From the NCBI GenBank assembly GCA_002686445.1, contig NZCO01000055.1, positions 1-13,101 on the forward strand: DNA of 13,101 nucleotides. Direction: 5' to 3'. This document shows, piece by piece, positions 5,461 to 10,574 of this stretch. Made by a program: the position numbers and the translations under genes. The notes under the pieces were generated by a model. It saw only the letters and a program-made list of their open reading frames with translations. It made no database searches and was not told where the DNA came from. Every line of letters starts with the position of its first letter. Position 1 is the first letter of the stretch. Source of the stretch: a bacterium. Lineage in GTDB: Bacteria > Patescibacteriota > Andersenbacteria > UBA10190.

Positions 5461-7145
5461 TCACGAGAACGGTAGATCTTATCGCGACCCAATTGCTGGG
5501 CAGCGTTTCTACTGTGTTGATAATAAAGACTTTTCACACCTTGCTGCCATGCCCGTAAGTAGAGCTGGTTGATCTCTTTGATCGGCATATCGGGCGAGAT
5601 AGTAATATTTAGTGATTGGCCCTGATCAATGTACTGCTGACGCGCAGCGGCCTGATCAATAATCGCTGATTGATCAAGTTCCGCAAAGGTGCGGAAGACC
5701 GCCTGCTCGTGTTCATCAAGGAACTCTAGGTGTTGAACCGAGCCGTCGGCATCACGAATACTATTCCAAACCTCTTTGGTATTTTCTCCTTTTGTTTCGA
5801 GCAAGTCTTCCAGCCAGGGATTCTTGATCGTGACCTTAAGCTTGGCCACATCTTTCACATAACAATTGCTCCATACTGGCTCTATCCCCTGGGAGACCTG
5901 TCCCAAAATGAAGCCGGAAGAGGTGGTTGGCGCAACAGCCATGAGTGTCGTGTTCCGTCTGCCATATCCCCTCAACATGGCAGGCTCTCCATATTCCTGT
6001 GCTAAGTTCTCACTCGCCACCTTTGCTTTCCCACTAATATGCTTAAAGATTTCCTCGTTCAGCTCTGCTGCTTCAGCAGTGGAAAAATTGATCATTCTTG
6101 ACTGCAAGAGGGAGTGCCAGCCAAGCACACCCAGCCCGAGCGCACGATGCTCGTTCGCGAATCGATACGTGCGCTCCATAAACAAAAAGGCTCGGCGCTG
6201 TTCTGGCGCTGAGGAGTCACGCATCGCCTCAAGCTTGGTAATAAATTCACTCATGACTGCATCAAGTAACGCAATCATGGTTTCAATCAAGTCGCTGTCC
6301 TTCCACTCATCATAGTGCAGCAAGTTTACAGACGAGAGGCAGCACACAAATGACGAATCATCCGTACTGGGCAGCATTATTTCACTACAAGCATTGCTGG
6401 CGACAATCGTTTGCCCGGTATCCTTATACGCGTCGACTGTTTCTCGGTTCGCGGTATCGCGGAAGAGAATATATGGATACCCAAGTTCACGGCGACGCTG
6501 GAGTACGCGTGCCCAAACGACGCGCTTGTCCTCATCGCCATCTACAACTGCTTGCAACCAATCATCGCCGACGGTGACTCCGTACGTCATTTTCTGGATC
6601 GGGTTACCCTCGGTGCCGATGTCTAAAAACTCAAGTATATCCGGATGATCTATCGGTAAATACGCAGTAAAGGTACCCCGCCGGACAGCCCCTTGGCTGA
6701 TAACATCGAGAATGCTCTCGAACAATTGCATGAAGTGTACTGGTCCAGACGAATGTCCATTGGCACTTATATCGGCACCTCGCTCTCGTAGCGTCCCGAA
6801 AAAAGCCGAGGTTCCTCCTCCATATTTACTCATCATGCCCACCTCCGCCTGAGTGTGTAGAATACTGGCCATGTTATCTCCCATGGCTGATCCAAAACAG
6901 CTGATAGGCAACCCCTTACTCGTCCCGAAGTTCGACCACACGGGAGAGGAAAATGATACCCACCCGTTGGCGACGTACTGAACTAGTCGATCAGCAAACC
7001 CCGGCTGACCTAAAATTCGTTCAGCGGTGTCCGCTACCACCTGAATGCGCTCCTGCGCAGTTTGTCCTTCAGCTAGATACCCACGGGCTAGGAACGCTTG
7101 GCTATTCTCATTGAGCCAATACCACGGGGTCGTACGATCTATCAT
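5457..7145 (-). CDS. nrdA: Class I ribonucleotide reductase alpha subunit without ATP-cone
   Basis: The 562-aa catalytic subunit reduces ribonucleoside diphosphates to deoxyribonucleotides. The key residues can be matched to E. coli NrdA: Cys83 (SCFGS, C225), Asn251/Cys253/Glu255 (NACSE, N437/C439/E441), Cys268 (C462) and the radical-transfer pair Tyr541-Tyr542 (LYYQHS, Y730/Y731). The motif PTTSSGFILGQVSQGIEP (406-423) matches the phosphate-binding loop region. It is shorter than E. coli NrdA (about 760 aa), mainly because no ATP-cone precedes the catalytic barrel. Only 20 residues follow the Tyr pair, and they contain no cysteine, so the usual C-terminal redox shuttle pair is absent. It starts 16 bases after nrdB and overlaps the next gene by four bases. 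The ATG at 7145 has only a weak AGG upstream. Confidence 0.95.
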   Translation of the reverse strand: MIDRTTPWYWLNENSQAFLARGYLAEGQTAQERIQVVADTAERILGQPGFADRLVQYVANGWVSFSSPVWSNFGTSKGLPISCFGSAMGDNMASILHTQAEVGMMSKYGGGTSAFFGTLRERGADISANGHSSGPVHFMQLFESILDVISQGAVRRGTFTAYLPIDHPDILEFLDIGTEGNPIQKMTYGVTVGDDWLQAVVDGDEDKRVVWARVLQRRRELGYPYILFRDTANRETVDAYKDTGQTIVASNACSEIMLPSTDDSSFVCCLSSVNLLHYDEWKDSDLIETMIALLDAVMSEFITKLEAMRDSSAPEQRRAFLFMERTYRFANEHRALGLGVLGWHSLLQSRMINFSTAEAAELNEEIFKHISGKAKVASENLAQEYGEPAMLRGYGRRNTTLMAVAPTTSSGFILGQVSQGIEPVWSNCYVKDVAKLKVTIKNPWLEDLLETKGENTKEVWNSIRDADGSVQHLEFLDEHEQAVFRTFAELDQSAIIDQAAARQQYIDQGQSLNITISPDMPIKEINQLYLRAWQQGVKSLYYQHSRNAAQQLGRDKIYRSRE

Positions 7146-7161
7146 GAGAACCTAATATCAA

Positions 7162-8475
7162 TTAAAATAGATCAGCACCCGTCACACTCGTTTGGCGCTT
7201 GCTGTAATTGATGGAGCGCTTGTCAAAGAAATCGACCTGCTTAGTAGCTATAACCTCATCGTTAAACCACTCAGTCTTCGCCAGCAACTGCTCGTCAACA
7301 GTAAAGACTGGAGCCAGTCCGATACTCACGAGCGAGTTGTTTAAACGTTTTTTAATAAATTCGTGTACCTCCGCCTTCGGCATAAAGTCCAGCTCACCAG
7401 CAGAAAAAATCCAGTCAATGATCTGGTGCTCTGCCTGATAGGCTTCAATGCACATAGCTCGCACGTGCTCAGCATGTGCTTCATCAAACCATTCCGGATG
7501 TTCGACACGAATGATGTTGATGAGATCGATACCAAATAGTCCGTGAATCTGCTCTTCTTTCGAAGTCGCTTCCACGGCGTTAGAGATGCCTTTAAAGAGA
7601 TTCCTGTGCTTGTTGAAAGACATCATGATTAAGAACTGAGAGAAGAGTGAGACGTGCTCGACAAAGAGCGAGAATAGCAACACTGATTGACTAAAGTCAC
7701 GATTTTCAGTAGCCACAGCCAGAGCATTTACCTTGTCGAGATACTCTATTCGCGCCTGAATGACTGGCACGGCATCCAGTTCAGCAAACTCATCGTTGAG
7801 CCCCAAAATTTCCAACAGATGTGAGTAGGCGTCCATATGACGCACCTCACTTTCAGCAAACGTAGCGCCGACCGCTCCAATTTCAGGCTTAGGCATTTTA
7901 TTGTGCACATTTCCCCAGAATTTTTTCACTGCTACTTCAATCTGGGCTATGGCAAGCATTGTTTTTTTAATCGCATCCCGCTCCCCATCAGTGACGTTCA
8001 CCTTAAAATCATGAATATCACTCGTGAAATTAAACTCAGTATGTATCCAATATGAATGCCGTATGGCATCGACGTAACTTGCTAGCTCAGGATATTCGTA
8101 CGGCTTAAGAGTCGTACGTTTCTTAAATAAGTCGCGGGCACGCGTGCGCTTGTGCGCACTGCGATACAAAATGTAAGCCTTAGCAGCATCATAATAATTT
8201 AGCTCCATCAGTGTGCGCTCTACGATGTCCTGAATTTCTTCTACGGTGGGATACCCTCCCAGGCACCGTTGCGCATCAGCACTATCCAGCTCAGAAGTAG
8301 CCGCGCGTTCACACATTGCCAGCGCATGAGCAAGGACTTTTTGCGTGACTAGAACTGCTTCTGCGTGTCCGCCTGAATCAGATTCCTGTAGCGCCTTGGC
8401 AACTGCGCTGGTAATTTTTTCAAGGACGAACGGCTGCAATGAGTCGTCGCGCTTACGTATGGTGTCGATAGTCAT
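7162..8475 (-). CDS. nrdB: Class I ribonucleotide reductase beta subunit with N-terminal ATP-cone
   Basis: The 437-aa radical-generating subunit. Residues 3-110 form an ATP-cone (IRKRDDSLQPFVLEKI at 6-21, ending AKAYILYRSAHKR), normally found on the alpha subunit. The ferritin-like domain follows. Matched to E. coli NrdB, the metal ligands are Glu180 (place of D84), Glu210 and His213 (ESEVRH), Glu273 (LFVEH), and Glu308 and His311 (KEEQIH). Tyr217 (MDAYSH) sits where the radical Tyr122 is. The C-terminus keeps Tyr424 and a short acidic/hydrophobic tail (GADLF) of the kind that docks on alpha. ATP-cones on beta are established for a RNR group studied in Leeuwenhoekiella blandensis, with a di-manganese cofactor in that group. 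Metal use here is unknown. It is the first gene of the operon, with no Shine-Dalgarno before the ATG. Confidence 0.95.
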   Translation of the reverse strand: MTIDTIRKRDDSLQPFVLEKITSAVAKALQESDSGGHAEAVLVTQKVLAHALAMCERAATSELDSADAQRCLGGYPTVEEIQDIVERTLMELNYYDAAKAYILYRSAHKRTRARDLFKKRTTLKPYEYPELASYVDAIRHSYWIHTEFNFTSDIHDFKVNVTDGERDAIKKTMLAIAQIEVAVKKFWGNVHNKMPKPEIGAVGATFAESEVRHMDAYSHLLEILGLNDEFAELDAVPVIQARIEYLDKVNALAVATENRDFSQSVLLFSLFVEHVSLFSQFLIMMSFNKHRNLFKGISNAVEATSKEEQIHGLFGIDLINIIRVEHPEWFDEAHAEHVRAMCIEAYQAEHQIIDWIFSAGELDFMPKAEVHEFIKKRLNNSLVSIGLAPVFTVDEQLLAKTEWFNDEVIATKQVDFFDKRSINYSKRQTSVTGADLF

Positions 8476-8490
8476 GAAGAAATTTATAGT

Positions 8491-8519
8491 TGTATAGCCA
8501 CCATTCTTTAGCTAGTGAA
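8491..8519 (-). promoter_or_regulatory. Candidate promoter of the nrd operon
   Basis: On the minus strand TTCACT (8519-8514, 4 of 6) and TATACA (8496-8491, 4 of 6) are spaced by 17 nt, putting the start about 10 bases before nrdB. An overlapping TATAAA (8488-8483) would give a leaderless nrdB transcript but lacks a matching -35. No convincing NrdR-box pair (consensus like ACACWATATATWGTGT) is visible. Confidence 0.35.
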
Positions 8520-8566
8520 CGGGGCCAGAATGAGTTATTTGCTTTGCCAGCGTACGTGACATAGTA

Positions 8567-8586
8567 ATCTAGACAGGCGTCTATGT
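8567..8586 (+). promoter_or_regulatory. Operator copy 1 between nrdB and arsR
   Basis: TAGACAGGCGTCTA (8570-8583) is an inverted repeat (TAGAC/GTCTA). Aligned base for base with the second copy at 8601-8620, 16 of 20 positions are identical. The centres are 34 bp apart, about three helical turns, so two dimers could bind on nearly the same face. It lies upstream of both divergent genes. Confidence 0.65.
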
Positions 8587-8600
8587 AGAAAAAAGTATAC

Positions 8601-8620
8601 ACATAGACAGTTGTCTATGT
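8601..8620 (+). promoter_or_regulatory. Operator copy 2, just upstream of arsR
   Basis: ACATAGACAGTTGTCTATGT has two perfectly complementary 9-bp arms separated by 2 nt, the geometry of many ArsR/SmtB operators. TAGACA (8604-8609) inside it can also serve as a -35, with GATAAG (8627-8632) as -10 at 17 nt, so a bound repressor would block transcription of the regulator gene. Autoregulation is inferred from position. Confidence 0.75.
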
Positions 8621-8648
8621 ATTGTGGATAAGCAACAACAATAGCGTT

Positions 8649-8978
8649 ATGGCTAAAGCAAAGACTGAAAAGACATATCAGCGCCCAGAATGGGTGAAGC
8701 CCTCCACGATGAGCGAAGAGGAACTTTGCTCTGATTGTTTTAAGGTTGTAGGCGTGAAAAGTCGCTACCAGCTCGTCTGCCTATTAGGAAAACAAAAGAC
8801 CGGAGCAACGGTATCTACCCTCACCAGCGCCCTTGGTCTGCGCCAACCAACTATTAGTCACCACCTGAGTATTCTCAAATCAGTGGACGCCGTCACTGTC
8901 GAGCAGGACGGTCGAGAACATATCTACCGCCTAAACCGGAACGCCCACTGCTTCGACGAGTGCCAAATTCCCTTCTAG
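8649..8978 (+). CDS. ArsR-family transcriptional regulator with cysteine pairs
   Basis: A 109-aa winged-helix DNA-binding protein. The helix-turn-helix spans about 55-82 (STLTSALGLRQPTISHHLSI), followed by a beta wing (AVTVEQDGREHIYRLN). The ISHHLSIL recognition-helix pattern is classic ArsR/SmtB. It has a Cys27-x2-Cys30 pair before the first helix, Cys44, and a C-terminal His100-Cys101-x3-Cys105 cluster, which could form a metal or thiol-redox sensor site; the usual ArsR metal motif ELCVCDL is replaced by ELCSDCF. I chose the ATG at 8649; the frame also holds a TTG at 8622, which directly follows the operator and is unlikely. No Shine-Dalgarno is seen. It is divergent from the nrd operon, with two operators in the gap, so it may regulate both itself and nrdB. 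Confidence 0.85.
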   Translation: MAKAKTEKTYQRPEWVKPSTMSEEELCSDCFKVVGVKSRYQLVCLLGKQKTGATVSTLTSALGLRQPTISHHLSILKSVDAVTVEQDGREHIYRLNRNAHCFDECQIPF

Positions 8979-9006
8979 CGAGCCAAAGTAGGAGTTGCGC
9001 CAAAGC

Positions 9007-9168
9007 TCAACCGGCAAAAAAAGTTCCGAGTAAATACGGCCAAATTATGATCGCTAGAATGCCTTTGCCAAATGAAAGGTGTAAAAAGCCGATAGTAAAC
9101 AACCAGCCAATGATCCACAGCGTTCCAGAGAACGTGTGGTTTTCGATGTGGACTAAGCCTTTTCTCAT
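9007..9168 (-). CDS. Small two-helix membrane protein, 53 aa
   Basis: A short gene starting MRKGLVHIENHTFSGTLWII and ending GTFFAG. Two hydrophobic helices are visible (about 15-29 and 36-53), separated by LHLSFGKG. The pattern is strongly membrane-protein-like, with a short charged N-terminus. I recall similar small proteins in Patescibacteria, but give no family name. It has no Shine-Dalgarno; TAGACT sits six bases before the ATG, compatible with a leaderless transcript. It lies 41 bases after the zinc-binding protein gene on the same strand and convergent with the regulator gene. The overlapping minus-strand frame 8975-9172 is a weaker Arg/His-rich shadow. Confidence 0.7.
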   Translation of the reverse strand: MRKGLVHIENHTFSGTLWIIGWLFTIGFLHLSFGKGILAIIIWPYLLGTFFAG

Positions 9169-9209
9169 GCAATCAGTCTAACGCACAACGATATCTCAAG
9201 ATACCTGTG

Positions 9210-9395
9210 TTATGCGGCGTCGAACCGTGCCTTATTCTCCACCATCCACTTCTCCATTTCCTCTTGCCCTTTACTGGGATCGCTCATTACATCAGTGTGC
9301 ACCTCTTTATAGTGAGGCATCAGCGTTTCCATCCATGATTCAAATGTTTCGCCCTCTGCTGTTGTATCGCACAGGTCACACTTTAGAGTTTTCAT
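9210..9395 (-). CDS. Small C2H2-like zinc-binding protein, 61 aa
   Basis: A compact protein with Cys6-x2-Cys9 and His28-x4-His33, the spacing of a single C2H2-like zinc knuckle. In the sequence these are KCDLCD near the start and PHYKEVHTDVM in the middle. The C-terminal third (EEMEKWMVENKARF) is a charged amphipathic helix. It resembles the small DUF1059-type proteins in layout; the function of those is not established. No transmembrane segment. There is no clear Shine-Dalgarno. It may be co-transcribed with the 53-aa membrane protein that follows on the same strand. Confidence 0.75.
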   Translation of the reverse strand: MKTLKCDLCDTTAEGETFESWMETLMPHYKEVHTDVMSDPSKGQEEMEKWMVENKARFDAA

Positions 9396-9450
9396 GCTCG
9401 TAATGTGTTAAGGGTAACAGGCCAAAGATACCACGCGTCTAAGACGAGAG

Positions 9451-9479
9451 TTGCCCCTTTGCTGTCGGTCTTTAATAAT
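9451..9479 (+). promoter_or_regulatory. Candidate promoter of the 221-aa membrane protein gene
   Basis: TTGCCC (9451-9456, 4 of 6) and AATAAT (9474-9479, 5 of 6) are spaced by 17 nt. Transcription would begin near 9486, only about six bases before the ATG and downstream of the GAGGT at 9480-9484. Either this promoter gives a nearly leaderless message, or the GAGGT is used on a longer transcript. Confidence 0.35.
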
Positions 9480-9491
9480 GAGGTAACCTCT

Positions 9492-10157
9492 ATGTGTTTT
9501 TCAGCAACTGCCAGTTTTGTCGCCGGGGGAGCGCTCTCCACTGTCGGCGTAGCCACCCTGAAGAAGGTGAAGGTTAAAACAGATATCCCCTATGCTTCGA
9601 TCACCTTATTCTTTGGTCTGCAACAGCTTGCCGAGGGAGTGATATGGCTTTCACTTATGTATCAAGCTGCCGCCTTGAATATATTCATGACGTATGTCTA
9701 TGTCATGTTCGCGTATGTGCTTTGGCCAACTTTGATACCAGCCTCTGTATTCTTGCTCGAGACTGTGCGGTGGCGTAGAAAAGTGCTGCGAGCTTTTTTT
9801 GCCGTCGGCGCGGCAATCAGTTTATACCTGATATATATTCTGGCCGCCTTCCCAGTTTCTTCGCAGATCGGGAATAACCATATTGTATACGCGGTACATC
9901 AGATCCCCATCCCCTGGATTATTGGCGTCATTTTTTACGTAGCAGTAACGTGCATTAGCGCACTCTTCTCAAGTCATAGGCTCGTGAATCTCTTCGGAGC
10001 CTTAGTGCTGGTCTCCTTGATCGGGACTCTCATTTTCTACACCCAAGCACGAGTATCCGTCTGGTGTTTCTTTGCCGCCCTCGTAAGTATTGCCATTTAC
10101 TTCTTCATTAGAGGCAGAACGAAATCCAGTAAGCACCTCGAGGTAGCGGCTTTATAA
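9492..10157 (+). CDS. Polytopic membrane protein of the MCFSATASF type
   Basis: A 221-aa protein with about seven hydrophobic segments (near residues 6-22, 32-52, 60-82, 91-113, 124-146, 152-172 and 176-198) and a short basic tail. The N-terminus MCFSATASFVAGG and the following PYASITLFFGLQQLAEGVIWLSL resemble an uncharacterised membrane family that I associate with DUF6629; the family name is from memory. No catalytic motif is visible. The start is the ATG at 9492, with GAGGT eight bases upstream; the frame is open to a GTG at 9405, but the extra 29 residues do not look membrane-like or conserved. It is divergent from the zinc-binding protein gene. No clear terminator hairpin follows, only a T-run near 10180. 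Confidence 0.8.
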   Translation: MCFSATASFVAGGALSTVGVATLKKVKVKTDIPYASITLFFGLQQLAEGVIWLSLMYQAAALNIFMTYVYVMFAYVLWPTLIPASVFLLETVRWRRKVLRAFFAVGAAISLYLIYILAAFPVSSQIGNNHIVYAVHQIPIPWIIGVIFYVAVTCISALFSSHRLVNLFGALVLVSLIGTLIFYTQARVSVWCFFAALVSIAIYFFIRGRTKSSKHLEVAAL

Positions 10158-10266
10158 AAATAGCGCACCGGAGTCTTTTTTTACCCCAATATTTACTAAC
10201 CACCCAAAAAATACCCGCCATTTTGAATCATTGTGTCTTAATTGGCTTCATCATCGTTGTGAGGGC

Positions 10267-10291
10267 CATTCAAACGTCAGGTGTTTGAATG
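10267..10291. repeat. Isolated 9-bp stem-loop in an intergenic region
   Basis: CATTCAAAC (10267-10275) and GTTTGAATG (10283-10291) are perfect reverse complements around the 7-nt loop GTCAGGT. No T-run follows on either strand, so it is not an obvious terminator. It lies about 70 bases upstream of the small anchored protein gene and could be an operator. A second, shorter repeat, TTCCAC/GTGGAA (10318-10343), overlaps the promoter candidate. Confidence 0.45.
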
Positions 10292-10325
10292 TTGCAACAG
10301 TAGGCGCTTCAAAATTCTTCCACTC

Positions 10326-10353
10326 GTGACTGTAGCGGTGGAATGTGTATATT
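10326..10353 (+). promoter_or_regulatory. Candidate promoter giving a leaderless GTG transcript
   Basis: GTGACT (10326-10331, 4 of 6) and TATATT (10348-10353, 5 of 6) are spaced by 16 nt. The expected start, seven bases beyond the -10, falls on the GTG at 10360. This explains the lack of a ribosome-binding site. The -35 lies inside the loop of the TTCCAC/GTGGAA inverted repeat. Confidence 0.45.
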
Positions 10354-10359
10354 TAGAGC

Positions 10360-10560
10360 GTGACCAGAGTGCAAGTAATCCTATCGTTAGTCGCCATACT
10401 TATAGTAAGCGTGCTGTTTGTTATAATTGCGAGACAAGCTAGACCAACCGAAGAAGAAGTTGAGCCGGACACTGCAACTACTAACGATTGTCTTCAATGT
10501 GAATATTTACCAGTGGGGGAACAGCATGATTCATGCCTGGAACAACATAATTGTAATTAA
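10360..10560 (+). CDS. Small membrane-anchored cysteine-rich protein
   Basis: A 66-aa protein not assigned to a family. It has one N-terminal hydrophobic helix (about residues 5-24, VILSLVAILIVSVLFVIIA) followed by RQAR, then an acidic linker (TEEEVEPDTATTND) and a tail with four cysteines: Cys44-x2-Cys47, then Cys59 and Cys65. Positive residues flank both ends of the helix, so topology is not certain; an extracytoplasmic tail with disulfides or bound metal is plausible. The start codon is GTG with no Shine-Dalgarno, matching a leaderless transcript from the promoter candidate just upstream. The stop is 14 bases before the large b5-d1 gene, so the two are probably co-transcribed and may act together in electron transfer (inference). 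Confidence 0.65.
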   Translation: MTRVQVILSLVAILIVSVLFVIIARQARPTEEEVEPDTATTNDCLQCEYLPVGEQHDSCLEQHNCN

Positions 10561-10574
10561 TTGTCGTAGCTCAC

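Noticed and set aside
8476..8648. NrdR boxes upstream of nrdB
   Set aside because: The inverted repeats found have ACATAGACA arms, not the NrdR consensus, and their geometry and position fit the divergent ArsR-type protein better.
8975..9172. 65-aa minus-strand ORF overlapping the 53-aa gene
   Set aside because: Its translation is Arg/His/Phe-rich without pattern, while the adjacent frame gives two clean membrane helices with a natural start and stop.
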